Assembly (NCBI RefSeq): GCF_014852005.1
Contig: NZ_JACVAU010000001.1
Span: forward strand, 1,572,001 to 1,636,000
DNA from: Pseudoxanthomonas sp. PXM03
GTDB taxonomy: Bacteria > Pseudomonadota > Gammaproteobacteria > Xanthomonadales > Xanthomonadaceae
Direction of reading: 5' to 3'
Length of the DNA: 64,000 nucleotides
Below, piece by piece: positions 26,930-35,780 of this stretch. Position 1 is the first letter of the stretch. Every line of letters starts with the position of its first letter. A model generated the notes under the pieces. That model made no database searches and was not told where the DNA came from. It saw nothing but the letters and a program-made list of their open reading frames with translations. Position numbers and translations under genes: made by a program.

Positions 26930-28030
26930 TCAATGCTCGCCGCGCAGGTGCCCCATGAAGCGTGGCGCGGTGCGGCCCAGCGGCAGCTTGAGCTTGCCGA
27001 TGGCGGTCATGCGGGCCTCGGCGATGCGGTCGGCCGCATACTGCGGCGCGATGCCTTCCTTCTCGGACAGGTCGAAGATCTTGCCGACGGTGTGGTAGAT
27101 CGTCCGCATCATGCGCATCGCGCGCTCGCGGTTGTAACCGTCGATTTCCAGCGACACATTCATCACGCCGCCCGCGTTCACCGCGTAATCGGGCGCGTAC
27201 AGGATGCCGCGCTTGGCCGCTTCCACGCCGGTCACGTGCGACATCTGGTTGTTCGCCGTGCCGCAGATCACCTTCGCCTTCAGGCGGGGCAGGGTCTGTT
27301 CGTTGATGGCGTACTCCAGCGCGCACGGGCTGAACACGTCCACCGGTAGGTCGTAGATCTCGTCCGGCTTCACCGCTTCCGCGCCGTACTCTTCGACCGC
27401 GTGTTCGACCAGCGCCGGATTGAGGTCGGTAACGAACAGCTTGGCGCCGCGTTCCTTCAGCAGCTTCACGTACTCCATGCCGATGTGGCCCAGGCCCTGC
27501 ACGGCGAAGCTGTACTTGCCGATCTCCTCGTTGCCGAACTTGCGGTTCAGCGTGGCCATCAGGCCCTGTAGCGCACCGTAGGCGGTGAACGGGGCCGGAT
27601 CGCCGGAGCCGCCGTGCACCTGGTGCACGCCCACCACGTATTCGGTCTCGCGGTAGACGTTTTCCATGTCGTTGACGTCGGTGCCCACGTCCTCGGCGGT
27701 GATGTAGCGGCCCCCCAGCGAATCGACATAACGCCCGAAGCTGCGGAACAGGACTTCGGTCTTGTCCTTGCTGCTGTCGCCGATGAGTACCGCCTTGCCG
27801 CCGCCCACATTGAGGCCGGCCAGTGCGTTCTTGTAGGTCATCGTGCGGCTCAGGCGCAGCGCGTCGTTGAGCGCCAGCGCACTGTCGGCGTAGGGCCGCA
27901 TGCGCACACCGCCCAGCGCCGGACCCAGCACGGTGCTGTGGATGGCGATGATGGCCTTCAGCCCGGCATCCGGGTTGTGGCAGAAGACGACCTGTTCGTG
28001 GCCGGAGGTATCAAGGGTTTCGAAGATCAT
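26930..28030 (-). CDS. ldh: Leucine dehydrogenase (Glu/Leu/Phe/Val dehydrogenase family)
   Basis: NAD-dependent oxidative deamination of leucine and other branched amino acids to 2-oxoacids, 366 aa. Glycine-rich substrate site LGPALGGVRMRPYAD, catalytic Lys in MTYKNALAGLNVGGGKAVLIGD, NAD-binding VQGLGHIGMEYVKLL, and VNAGGVMNVSLEIDG. The start at 28030 (MIFETLDTSGHEQ) is typical. It feeds isovaleryl-CoA formation (through a branched-chain oxoacid dehydrogenase not in this window) and so stands at the head of the leucine pathway. The divergent 219-base gap to the TetR gene includes a run of ten A at 28099-28108. Confidence 0.93.
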   Translation of the reverse strand: MIFETLDTSGHEQVVFCHNPDAGLKAIIAIHSTVLGPALGGVRMRPYADSALALNDALRLSRTMTYKNALAGLNVGGGKAVLIGDSSKDKTEVLFRSFGRYVDSLGGRYITAEDVGTDVNDMENVYRETEYVVGVHQVHGGSGDPAPFTAYGALQGLMATLNRKFGNEEIGKYSFAVQGLGHIGMEYVKLLKERGAKLFVTDLNPALVEHAVEEYGAEAVKPDEIYDLPVDVFSPCALEYAINEQTLPRLKAKVICGTANNQMSHVTGVEAAKRGILYAPDYAVNAGGVMNVSLEIDGYNRERAMRMMRTIYHTVGKIFDLSEKEGIAPQYAADRIAEARMTAIGKLKLPLGRTAPRFMGHLRGEH

Positions 28031-28223
28031 GGGTGGGCTCCGGTGCGCGGGTGGGGACCGGCGCGGGCTTGCCTTCAGCGTGGCTAACGGGTTGTCAGAA
28101 AAAAAAAAGCGACGTTTCCGGAACACGGCCGTGGTCGTCGCTGGCGGCCAGTTTAATCCAATCGGCCGCGGGCGATATGACAGGGAGCGGCGGCGGAGGG
28201 GGGCGTCGGCCTATTGTGAGAAT

Positions 28224-28240
28224 CGAACGACCGTGCTATT
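28224..28240. promoter_or_regulatory. Operator-like site 1 before the TetR gene
   Basis: CGAACGACCGTGCTATT with an ACG-N2-CGT core inside a wider dyad GAAT...ATTC (about 16 of 22 positions symmetric). It ends 9 bases before the TetR start and recurs inverted at 28917-28933 with two differences, as expected for an autoregulated TetR repressor. Confidence 0.65.
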
Positions 28241-28249
28241 CCTGTTGCC

Positions 28250-28873
28250 ATGACACCCCAGGCCGCCACCCACAAAGGCAATGCCACCCGCGAGATGATC
28301 GTCGCGCGGGCCTACGACATCGCGGCCCGGAACGGCCTGGAAGGCCTGTCCATCGGCGAACTGGCCACCGCCGCGGGCATGTCGAAGAGCGGCGTGTTCG
28401 CGCATTTCGGGTCGCGCGAGGACCTGCAGCTGACCGTGCTGGAGTGGACTGCCGAGCGCTACGCGCGTGCCGTGATCGTGCCGGCGGTGGGCCTGCCGCG
28501 CGGCCTGCCGCGCCTGCGCGCGATCATGGAGAACTGGTTCCGCTGGGTCTGCGACAACCCCGACGGCTGCGTGATCCTGGCCGCCGCCCATGAGTACGAC
28601 GCCCGCCCGGGCCTGCTGCGCGACCGCATCGTCGACTGGCTGCTGCAGCTGCGCCAGCAACTGGTCAAGGCGATCGGCATGTGCATCGAGACCGGCGAAC
28701 TGTCGCCGAAGACCGATCCGGTCCTGCTGGCATTCGAACTGTTCGCTGTCGCGCAGGGCCTGCATGACGCCCGGCTCTACGACGCCGAACAAGCCCCGTT
28801 GCTCGCCCGTCGTTCCCTGGACCGCCTGCTTGCGTCCTACGGCGCCCCCGCGCCGTCTTCCCCCACCGCCTGA
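28250..28873 (+). CDS. TetR-family transcriptional regulator
   Basis: 207 aa. N-terminal TetR HTH: ATREMIVARAYDIAARNGLEGLSIGELATAAGMSKSGVFAHFGSRED is the standard helix set (residues about 12-58); the C-terminal ligand domain has FRWVCDNPDGCVILAAAHEYDARPG. Regulators of this type often sense acyl-CoAs and sit near fatty or branched acyl-CoA genes, which fits icmF and the hydrolase downstream; the effector is not known. Candidate operators are at 28224-28240 and 28917-28933. Confidence 0.9.
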   Translation: MTPQAATHKGNATREMIVARAYDIAARNGLEGLSIGELATAAGMSKSGVFAHFGSREDLQLTVLEWTAERYARAVIVPAVGLPRGLPRLRAIMENWFRWVCDNPDGCVILAAAHEYDARPGLLRDRIVDWLLQLRQQLVKAIGMCIETGELSPKTDPVLLAFELFAVAQGLHDARLYDAEQAPLLARRSLDRLLASYGAPAPSSPTA

Positions 28874-28892
28874 TTCCTGCCGAGGTGCCGTC

Positions 28893-29822
28893 ATGGCTGC
28901 TGTCTCTGCTCCACGAAATAGCACGACCGTTCGCAAATCATGGGCGCTGTCGCTGCTGAGCGCCCGCTTCGCGGTAGGCAGCTGGCTGGCCCCGCGCAGC
29001 ACGCTGGCCCGGGCCTTCCAGCTGTTCTGCACGCCGATGCCCGGTGCACGCACCCGTGCCCGCCAGAGCGAGACCGGCGGTGCACGTATCGGCGAACTGG
29101 CCTTCGGCCGCGAACGGCTGGCCACGTACACCTGGGGTGACCCGCAGCGCGAACCCACCGTGTTGCTGGTGCACGGCTGGTCCAGCTTCGGCCTGCGCTT
29201 CCTGCCGTGGGTGGAGCCGCTGCGCCGCGCCGGCTACGCGGTGGTCGCGTTCGACCAGCCGGCGCATGGCCGCAGCAGTGGCCGGCGCGCGACCCTGCCG
29301 ATGTTCGCCGAGGCGGCGGCGCGGGTGGCCGGACACACCGGGCCACTGGCGGCGGTCGTGGGGCATTCGCTCGGCGGCGCGGCAGCGGCGATCGCGATGG
29401 CGCGCGGCATGCAGGCCGAACGCGTGATCCTGCTGGCGCCCGCCGCCGATCCCTTCGATGCCGCGCGCCGCTTCGGCGGCATGGTGGGATTGGCGCAGTT
29501 CCTCAGCCGGCGCCTGTTCGACGAGTACCAGGAACTGACCGCCCACGACGTGCGCGAACTGCATGCCCACGCCACCGCCCCGCGCATCGCGCGTCCGGGC
29601 CTGATCGTGCACGACCTGGAAGACACCGACGTGCCGTGGTGCGAAGGCGAACGCTATGCGCGCTACTGGCCGCAGGCCACGTTGCTCAGCACCACCGGGC
29701 TGGGCCACCACCGCGTGACCATCGCGCCGGAGACACTCGACGCCGCATTGCGCTTCCTGCGTGGCGAATCCGTCGGCCAGCGCGTCGTCTCCACGCGCGA
29801 GCTGCCGTTCGGGCTGTGCTGA
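28893..29822 (+). CDS. Alpha/beta hydrolase
   Basis: 309 aa. Core of an alpha/beta hydrolase: VLLVHGWSSFGLRF (oxyanion HG), nucleophile elbow VGHSLGGAAAA (Ser), IVHDLEDTDVPWCEGERYA (acid), and GLGHHRVTI (catalytic His). An N-terminal hydrophobic stretch may anchor it. It follows the TetR gene by 19 bases; ATG 28893 is chosen as the first in-frame Met past that gene, but the second operator-like site falls in codons 9-14, so the true start may be further downstream. Substrate unknown, possibly an acyl ester or thioester. Confidence 0.82.
   Translation: MAAVSAPRNSTTVRKSWALSLLSARFAVGSWLAPRSTLARAFQLFCTPMPGARTRARQSETGGARIGELAFGRERLATYTWGDPQREPTVLLVHGWSSFGLRFLPWVEPLRRAGYAVVAFDQPAHGRSSGRRATLPMFAEAAARVAGHTGPLAAVVGHSLGGAAAAIAMARGMQAERVILLAPAADPFDAARRFGGMVGLAQFLSRRLFDEYQELTAHDVRELHAHATAPRIARPGLIVHDLEDTDVPWCEGERYARYWPQATLLSTTGLGHHRVTIAPETLDAALRFLRGESVGQRVVSTRELPFGLC
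28917..28933. promoter_or_regulatory. Operator-like site 2 at the start of the hydrolase gene
   Basis: AATAGCACGACCGTTCG is the reverse complement of site 1 apart from two central bases. It lies inside the first codons of the hydrolase as annotated. Confidence 0.55.
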
Positions 29823-29943
29823 CACGCGCCACCGCACGCCACCGTAGGGTGTGCGTGCGGTGTCCACTGGTGTGCAATTGGTGAGGTCGTGACACGCGAA
29901 CGGCTACAATCCGGCGTCTGTCCGCACCTGTAAGTGAGCACGC

Positions 29944-32900
29944 GTGAGCACACCCGCCAGCCAGTTTCCCGCAGCCCAGGCCGATACCACGCCGCTGCGC
30001 TTCGTCACCGCCGCCAGCCTGTTCGACGGCCACGACGCGGCCATCAACATCATGCGGCGGCTGATCCAGGGCGAGGGCGCGGAAGTGGTCCACCTGGGCC
30101 ACAACCGCAGCGTGGAAGACGTGGTGCGCGCGGCCTTGCAGGAAGACGCCGACGGCATCGCGCTGTCCAGCTACCAGGGCGGCCACGTCGAGTACTTCAA
30201 GTACATGGTCGACATGCTGAAGGAACGCGGTGCCGGCCACGTGCGCGTGTTCGGCGGCGGCGGCGGCACCATCACGCCGGAGGAGATCGCCGAGCTGCAG
30301 GCCTACGGCGTGGAGCGCATCTACCACCCCAACGACGGCATGAAGATGGGCCTGGTGGAGATGATCCAGGACGTGGTCAAGCGCGCCGAGGACGCGCGCC
30401 ACCCGGTCAACGGCCAGCGCGAATGGAACGCCGCGGTCGCGCCCGCGCTCACCGACGAAGCCGGCATCGGCCGCATGCTCAGCACCATCGAGGACGGCGT
30501 GCTGTCCGAATCCGAACTGGAGAAGTTGCGCGCGCAATGGGCCAAGGGTCCGCATGCGCCATTCCCCGCCCGCGCCACGCCGGTCATCGGCATCACCGGC
30601 ACCGGCGGCGCCGGCAAGTCGTCGGTCACCGACGAACTGATGAACCGCTTCCTGTCCTGCTTCCCGCAGATGCACATCGCGGTGATCTCGGTCGATCCCA
30701 CCCGCCGCCGCACCGGTGGCGCGCTGCTCGGCGACCGCATCCGCATGAACGCGCTGCGCAGCGAACGCATCTACATGCGCTCCATGGCCACGCGCCGCCA
30801 GCACGTAGCCACCAACGCCGTGCTGAAGGATTGCATCGCGTTCCTGAAATCGCTCGGCTTCGACCTGGTGATCGTCGAGACGGCCGGCATCGGCCAGAGC
30901 GATTCGGAGATCGTCGACCTGGTCGACTTCCCCATGTACGTGATGACCAGCGACTACGGCGCGGCCAGCCAGCTGGAGAAGATCGACATGATCGACTTCG
31001 CCGAGCTGATCGTGCTCAACAAGTACGACAAGCGCGGCGCCGAAGACGCCCTGCGCGACGTGCGCAAGCAGTGGAAGCGCAACCGCGTGGCGTTCCAGAT
31101 GCCGGACGCCGACGTGCCGGTGTACCCCACCATCGCCAGCCAGTTCAACGACCCCGGCGTCAGCTGGATGTTCGCCAACCTGTGCCGCCTGCTGCGCGAC
31201 AAGCTGCAGCTGCCGGCGGAGAAGTGGACGCCCGACCTCGACACCACGCTGAAGGAACCGCGCGCCACCGTGCTGATCCCCGGCGCGCGCGTGCGCTACC
31301 TGGCGGAGATCGCCGAACAGGGCCGCGGCATCAACCGCCGCATCGAGACCGAAGCCGAAACCGCCAGCCGCGCCCAGCATTACTGGAATGCGCTGAAGGG
31401 CCTGGAGGATCCGGCGTTGCCGAAGGCGTTGGAGTTGTACTCGGCGGACAGCCTCCTTCCTCCGCTTGCGGGGGAAGGTGCCCGAAGGGCGGATGGGGGC
31501 GAGCGCGGTGACGCAGGCCCCCATCCCAGCCTTCCCCCGCATGCGGGGGAAGGAGCAGTAAACGCCGACCGCTCGCTGCTGACGCTCCGCCAGCGCTACA
31601 ACGACGCCGTGCAATCCCTGTCGTCCGAAGCCCTCAAGCTGCTGCGCGAGTGGCCGACGCGGCTCAAGGCCGTCACCGATCCGGTCAACGAATACGAAGT
31701 GCGCGGCAAGACCATCCGCATCGACAACTACACCACCTCGCTCAGCCACCAGCAGATCCCGAAGATCGCGCCGCCGAAGTACCACAGCTGGGGTGAGCTG
31801 CTGACGTTCCTGCAGAAGGAAAACCTGCCCGGCAGCTATCCCTACACCGGCGGCGTGTACCCGTATCGCCGCACCGGCGAGGATCCCATCCGCATGTTCG
31901 CCGGTGAGGGCACGCCGGAGCGCACCAACCGCCGCTTCCACTACCTCAGCGTCGGTCAGCCGGCCGCGCGCCTGTCCACCGCCTTCGACAGCGTCACGCT
32001 GTACGGCGAAGATCCGGCGCCGCGCCCGGACATCTACGGCAAGATCGGCAACTCCGGCGTCAACATCCCCACGCTGGACGACATGAAGAAGCTGTACTCC
32101 GGCTTCGACCTGTGCGCGCCCACCACGTCGGTGTCGATGACCATCAATGGCCCGGCGCCGATCATCCTGGCGATGTTCATGAACACCGCCATCGACCAGC
32201 AGGTGGAGAAGTACCTGAAGGCCGACGACGCGCGCTGGGCCGAGGCGCAGCAGAAGATCGAGGCGTTCTTCGAAGGTCGCGCGCGTCCGCAGTACCACGG
32301 CGAACTGCCGCCGACCAACAACGGACTGGGGCTGGGTCTGCTGGGCATCACCGGCAACCAACTGGTGGACGAAGCCACCTACGCCCGCATCAAGGCCCAG
32401 ACGCTGGCCACGGTGCGCGGCACCGTGCAGGCCGACATCCTCAAGGAAGACCAGGCGCAGAACACCTGCATCTTCAGCACCGAGTTCGCCCTGCGCATGA
32501 TGGGCGACATCCAGCAGTACTTCGTCGACAACGCGGTGCGCAACTTCTACTCGGTGAGCATCAGCGGGTACCACATCGCCGAGGCCGGGGCGAACCCGAT
32601 CAGCCAGCTCGCCTTCACGCTGTCCAACGGCTTCACCATCGTGGAGTACTACCTGGCGCGCGGCATGAAGATCGACGACTTCGCGCCCAACCTGTCGTTC
32701 TTCTTTAGCAACGGCATGGACCCGGAGTACACCGTCATCGGTCGCGTCGCCCGCCGCATCTGGGCCCGCGCCATGCGCGAGCGCTACGGCGCCAATGAAC
32801 GCAGCCAGATGATGAAGTACCACATCCAGACCTCCGGCCGGTCGCTGCACGCGCAGGAGATCCAGTTCAACGACATCCGCACCACGCTGCAGGCGTTGTA

Positions 32901-33588
32901 CGCGCTGTTCGACAACTGCAACAGCCTGCACACGAACGCCTATGACGAGGCGATCACCACGCCCACGGAAGAAAGCGTGCGCCGTGCGGTGGCCATCCAG
33001 ATGATCATCAACAAGGAGCTGGGGCTGAACTTCAACGAGAACCCGTGGCAGGGCAGTTTCGTCGTCGATGAGCTGACGGACATCGTGGAAGAGGCGGTCT
33101 ACAAGGAGTTCGAGGCGATCAGCGAGCGCGGTGGCGTGCTCGGCGCCATGGACACCATGTACCAGCGCGGCAAGATCCAGGAAGAGTCGCTGTACTACGA
33201 GCACAAGAAGCACGACGGCAGCCTGCCGCTGGTGGGCGTGAACACGTTCCTGCCGCGCGAGCACGGCGGCGAGATCGCCACCGAGATCGAGCTGATCCGT
33301 TCGACGGAAGAAGAGAAGGGCCAGCAGATCGCCAACGTGCGCGCCTGGCAGACCTCGCGCAACGCGCTGGCGCCGGAAGGCGAGACCGACCACAGCCACG
33401 CCGCAGCGATGGAAGAACACGCCGCGCCGGACGTGCACGATGGCCACGGCCTGGCCTACCTGCAGCGCACCGCGCGCGAGCGCCGCAATGTGTTCGAGGC
33501 GCTGGTCGAAGCGGTGAAGACGCACAGCCTGGGGCAGATCAGTCACGCGCTGTACGACGTGGGTGGCGAGTACCGGCGGAACATGTAG
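29944..33588 (+). CDS. icmF: Fused isobutyryl-CoA mutase IcmF with in-frame repeat insertion
   Basis: Adenosylcobalamin-dependent mutase interconverting isobutyryl-CoA and n-butyryl-CoA (IcmF also accepts isovaleryl-CoA). 1214 aa versus about 1090 for well-known IcmF. Order: B12-binding domain ([14 protein letters not shown], about 20-150), MeaB-like GTPase chaperone domain (P-loop [12 protein letters not shown], about 216-227; [22 protein letters not shown]), linker, then the mutase TIM barrel ([72 protein letters not shown]). Codons about 503-538 are a palindromic dispersed repeat (31452-31557) in the linker. GTG start at 29944; a TACAAT -10-like box is at 29905-29910. The B12-domain-first order separates it from ordinary methylmalonyl-CoA mutase. 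Confidence 0.93.
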   Translation: MSTPASQFPAAQADTTPLRFVTAASLFDGHDAAINIMRRLIQGEGAEVVHLGHNRSVEDVVRAALQEDADGIALSSYQGGHVEYFKYMVDMLKERGAGHVRVFGGGGGTITPEEIAELQAYGVERIYHPNDGMKMGLVEMIQDVVKRAEDARHPVNGQREWNAAVAPALTDEAGIGRMLSTIEDGVLSESELEKLRAQWAKGPHAPFPARATPVIGITGTGGAGKSSVTDELMNRFLSCFPQMHIAVISVDPTRRRTGGALLGDRIRMNALRSERIYMRSMATRRQHVATNAVLKDCIAFLKSLGFDLVIVETAGIGQSDSEIVDLVDFPMYVMTSDYGAASQLEKIDMIDFAELIVLNKYDKRGAEDALRDVRKQWKRNRVAFQMPDADVPVYPTIASQFNDPGVSWMFANLCRLLRDKLQLPAEKWTPDLDTTLKEPRATVLIPGARVRYLAEIAEQGRGINRRIETEAETASRAQHYWNALKGLEDPALPKALELYSADSLLPPLAGEGARRADGGERGDAGPHPSLPPHAGEGAVNADRSLLTLRQRYNDAVQSLSSEALKLLREWPTRLKAVTDPVNEYEVRGKTIRIDNYTTSLSHQQIPKIAPPKYHSWGELLTFLQKENLPGSYPYTGGVYPYRRTGEDPIRMFAGEGTPERTNRRFHYLSVGQPAARLSTAFDSVTLYGEDPAPRPDIYGKIGNSGVNIPTLDDMKKLYSGFDLCAPTTSVSMTINGPAPIILAMFMNTAIDQQVEKYLKADDARWAEAQQKIEAFFEGRARPQYHGELPPTNNGLGLGLLGITGNQLVDEATYARIKAQTLATVRGTVQADILKEDQAQNTCIFSTEFALRMMGDIQQYFVDNAVRNFYSVSISGYHIAEAGANPISQLAFTLSNGFTIVEYYLARGMKIDDFAPNLSFFFSNGMDPEYTVIGRVARRIWARAMRERYGANERSQMMKYHIQTSGRSLHAQEIQFNDIRTTLQALYALFDNCNSLHTNAYDEAITTPTEESVRRAVAIQMIINKELGLNFNENPWQGSFVVDELTDIVEEAVYKEFEAISERGGVLGAMDTMYQRGKIQEESLYYEHKKHDGSLPLVGVNTFLPREHGGEIATEIELIRSTEEEKGQQIANVRAWQTSRNALAPEGETDHSHAAAMEEHAAPDVHDGHGLAYLQRTARERRNVFEALVEAVKTHSLGQISHALYDVGGEYRRNM
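31452..31557. repeat. Dispersed inverted-repeat element inside icmF
   Basis: A 106-base unit: a CCTTCCTCCG...CGGGGGAAGG hairpin, GGATGGGGGC, a short middle, GCCCCCATCC, and a perfect palindrome CCTTCCCCCG-CATG-CGGGGGAAGG. It belongs to the same family as the intergenic elements at 34383-34622, 35544-35760, 44346-44465, 44623-44669 and 47159-47205. It is read through in frame and encodes a Gly/Pro/Arg-rich stretch ([17 protein letters not shown]...). Confidence 0.85.
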
Positions 33589-33599
33589 TCCGGTCCACG

Positions 33600-33625
33600 A
33601 AAAACCCCGCATCAGCGGGGTTTTT
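33600..33625. terminator. Bidirectional rho-independent terminator after icmF
   Basis: AAAAACCCCGC, loop ATCA, GCGGGGTTTTT: an 11-bp perfect stem with T run, 12 bases past the icmF stop. Confidence 0.92.
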
Positions 33626-33706
33626 CTTTGGGCGCGGCACGGGGCTGACGTGTCACTTCCCGTCGCTTATAGTCCGGCCCACGGGGACATTGACAGGGGC
33701 GAGGCC

Positions 33707-34300
33707 ATGGAAATTGCACAGAAGAAGCACTCCAACCGGGTGCGTTACGTCTTTGGCGACGACGAGCTGGACTATCAGCTGCAGGACAGCTCGGGCAGCC
33801 GTTCGTTCTCGGTAGGGTATGCGGGCATCAGCCGCGACCGGCAGACGCTGGTCGAGCGCAACCAGTGGCTGCGCAACGTCGGCCTGCTGTGGATCCTGCT
33901 CGGCGCGGTGTTCACGGGCATCAGCCTGACCGGCGACCAGGGCCTGAAGATTTCCGTCTGGCTGTGGGTGGGCCTGGCCTGCTACGGCGCCTATCACTTC
34001 TTCTCGACGCGCTACACGATCATCCCCACCGAGTCCGGCAACCTGCTGGTCATCGACGATGCAGACGGCCAGCGGATCCTCGACGAGATCGCCTCGCGTC
34101 GCGCCGGCTACCTGCGCCGCGAGTTCGATTTCATGCCCGAGAGCGAATCGCCGGAACAGCATCGCGGTCGTTTCAAGTGGCTGCACCGTGAGGGTGCGCT
34201 GTCGGAAGACGAGCTCAAGCAGCGGCTTGCCACCATCGATGCGATGGATCCCGGCCGCGCGACAGTGGTGGCGCCGGAGCCGGGTGCGCGGCTCAACTGA
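33707..34300 (+). CDS. Membrane protein of unknown function
   Basis: 197 aa. Soluble beta-rich start (VRYVFGDDELDYQLQDSSGS), two adjacent membrane helices near residues 60-110 (GLLWILLGAVFTGISL and VWLWVGLACYGAYHFF), then a PH-like cytoplasmic piece (YTIIPTESGNLLVIDDADGQRILDEI) and an acidic/helical end with ALSEDELKQRLATIDAM, a SHOCT-like segment. I do not recognise a named family. ATG 33707 has AGGGGCGAGG upstream. Confidence 0.7.
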   Translation: MEIAQKKHSNRVRYVFGDDELDYQLQDSSGSRSFSVGYAGISRDRQTLVERNQWLRNVGLLWILLGAVFTGISLTGDQGLKISVWLWVGLACYGAYHFFSTRYTIIPTESGNLLVIDDADGQRILDEIASRRAGYLRREFDFMPESESPEQHRGRFKWLHREGALSEDELKQRLATIDAMDPGRATVVAPEPGARLN

Positions 34301-34697
34301 TCCGCAGCCGAACGATGCAGCTTCTTAGGCCGGGTTGATAAACCCGGCATCGGATCCCTCCCTGCACGGATGCTTTGAAGAGCCCCTCTCCCTGCGCAGC
34401 GGGGAGAGGGTGCCGAAGGCGGGTGAGGGGCGAGCGGAGAGGCGGACGTGTCGGTGCCCGGTTCGCTACCGCGCCCGGCCCCTCATCCGCCCCCGTATCA
34501 AGTACGGGGCAGGCTCTCCGGGCACCCACCCCCGCCGGGCGAAGCACGCCCGGTGTTCGGATGACCCGCGCGGCATGCCGCGCAAGGGGGTCACCCTCAC
34601 CCCCGTAAACGGGGAGAAGGGAAACAACTGCGTAGCACGGGTGCCGACACGTCCCGATGCCCCGGGTGCGCTGCGCTTACCCGGGCTGTGGCTTGCA
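34301..34697. other. Gene-free stretch filled with palindromic repeats
   Basis: Nothing coding is supported. It holds a hairpin GCCGGGTTGATAAACCCGGC at 34329-34348 and a composite of CTCATCC-type elements from 34383 to 34622. Confidence 0.7.
34383..34622. repeat. Composite CTCATCC-type inverted repeat
   Basis: Starts with a hairpin CCCTCTCCC...GGGAGAGGG (34384-34410), then GGGTGAGGGG; later CCCCTCATCCGCC and a terminal CCCCGTAAACGGGG hairpin ending GAGAAGGG. The two outer arms are inverted relative to each other. Confidence 0.7.
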
Positions 34698-34718
34698 CTA
34701 GTCCCAATTTGGGACTAG
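34698..34718. promoter_or_regulatory. Perfect palindromic operator before higBA
   Basis: A 21-bp dyad: CTAGTCCCAA, central T, TTGGGACTAG. It ends nine bases before the toxin ATG and is the obvious binding site for the HigA antitoxin HTH, giving autoregulation. Confidence 0.85.
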
Positions 34719-34727
34719 CATGAATCC

Positions 34728-35030
34728 ATGAAGGTCATCGCCGTCGGCACCTTGAGGATTTTCTGGGAGCGCTACCCCGACGCCGAACAACCCCTCAAGG
34801 CGTGGTACGACGAAGCCAGGCACGCCGTCTGGAGCACGCCCCAGGACATCCGCAATCGTTACGCCAGTGCCAGCTTTGTCGGTCACAACCGCGTGGTGTT
34901 CAACATCAAGGGCAACGACTACCGGCTCATCGTCGCGGTCGCTTATCGCTTCCAGGCCATCTACATCAAGTTCATCGGCACGCACACCGAGTACAACCGG
35001 ATTGATGCCGCCACCGTGGAGGATCCATGA
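34728..35030 (+). CDS. higB: HigB-type mRNA interferase toxin
   Basis: 100 aa, RelE/HigB-fold ribosome-dependent RNase of a type II toxin-antitoxin locus. Pattern seen: MKVIAVGTLRIFWERYPDAEQPLKAWYDEAR, then NRVVFNIKGNDYRLIVAVAYRFQAIYIKFIGTHTEYNRIDA in two blocks, the standard HigB layout with C-terminal basic/aromatic catalytic residues. Toxin first, antitoxin second, with an ATGA overlap (35027-35030), as is typical of higBA. Confidence 0.92.
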   Translation: MKVIAVGTLRIFWERYPDAEQPLKAWYDEARHAVWSTPQDIRNRYASASFVGHNRVVFNIKGNDYRLIVAVAYRFQAIYIKFIGTHTEYNRIDAATVEDP

Positions 35031-35386
35031 ACATCCATCCCATCCGCACCGGGAAAGACTACAAGGCTGCATTGCGCGAGCTGTCGGCCTATTTCGACAA
35101 CGAGCCGGCTCCAGGCACGGAAGAGGGGGATCGTTTCGAGATTCTGGCCACGCTGGCCGAAGCGTACGAAGCCAAGCACTTTCCGATCGAGGCCCCGGAC
35201 CCCATCGAGGCGATCCGCTTCCGCATGGAGCAGGGTGGCCTGACCGTGAAAGACCTGGTGCCCTCCATCGGGCAGCCCAACCGTGTCTATGAAGTATTGA
35301 GTCGCAAGCGCGGGCTCACCCTCGAGATGATCCGCAACCTGCACCGGAATCTCGGCATTCCGGCGGAGAGCCTGATCGGTGCCTGA
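35027..35386 (+). CDS. higA: HigA-type antitoxin
   Basis: 119 aa. N-terminal toxin-binding region (IRTGKDYKAALRELSAYF), acidic middle, and C-terminal HTH (RMEQGGLTVKDLVPSIGQPNRVYEVLSRKRGLTLEMIRNLHRNLGIPAESL). This N-toxin/C-HTH order is that of the long HigA (COG5499) antitoxins paired with this toxin type. It should bind the palindrome at 34698-34718. Confidence 0.93.
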   Translation: MNIHPIRTGKDYKAALRELSAYFDNEPAPGTEEGDRFEILATLAEAYEAKHFPIEAPDPIEAIRFRMEQGGLTVKDLVPSIGQPNRVYEVLSRKRGLTLEMIRNLHRNLGIPAESLIGA

Positions 35387-35425
35387 TGCCGGAGTGGCTG
35401 CCGCCGCTGACGCTTGGTAATCACG

Positions 35426-35452
35426 AAAAACCCCGCGGAAGCGGGGTTTTTT
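35426..35452 (+). terminator. Rho-independent terminator after higA
   Basis: AAAAACCCCGC, loop GGAA, GCGGGGTTTTTT, a perfect 11-bp stem 40 bases past the antitoxin stop. Confidence 0.9.
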
Positions 35453-35780
35453 CTTGGGAAGGTGGCGACGACCTCATCTTCCTGCCATACGGGAAGAGGG
35501 GAAAGTCATGCTCTGCATGCCACCCGCGCGGACCTACCGAAGTCTCCCTCTCCCTGCGCAGCGGGGGTAAGGATGACCTGCTTGCGCGGCATGCCGCGCA
35601 GGTCATCAGAACGCCGGGCGTGCTTCGCCCGGCGGGGGTGGGTGCCGAAGGCGGGGGAGGGGCGAACGGAGAGGCGGACGTGTCGGCGCCCGTGGAGCTA
35701 CCGCGCTCTGCCCCTCATCCGCCCGCTGGGCACCTTCTCCCCGCTGCGCAGGGAGAAGGGAGCAGCGGCGGCTTGCGCGC
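35453..35780. repeat. Gene-free stretch with CTCATCC-type composite repeat
   Basis: No gene supported. 35544-35760 is a composite element like 34383-34622: CTCCCTCTCCC at the left, a GCGGCATGCCGC palindrome in the middle (about 35586-35597), and CCCCTCATCCGCC with a CTTCTCCCCGCTGCGCAGGGAGAAG hairpin (given as region 35733-35759) at the right. It lies between higA and a convergent gene. Confidence 0.7.

Noticed and set aside
28099..28108. Run of ten A as a terminator or phase switch
   Set aside because: No stem precedes it on either strand and it lies outside coding sequence; slippage there has no obvious effect.
29823..29943. Cobalamin riboswitch before icmF
   Set aside because: The 121-base gap is short and I see no B12-box-like sequence or expected stems.
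29686..33612. Open frame of 1308 codons antisense to icmF
   Set aside because: A shadow of GC-rich codon bias; the sense strand has complete B12, GTPase and mutase motifs, while the antisense product is His/Arg/Ala-rich with no domain.
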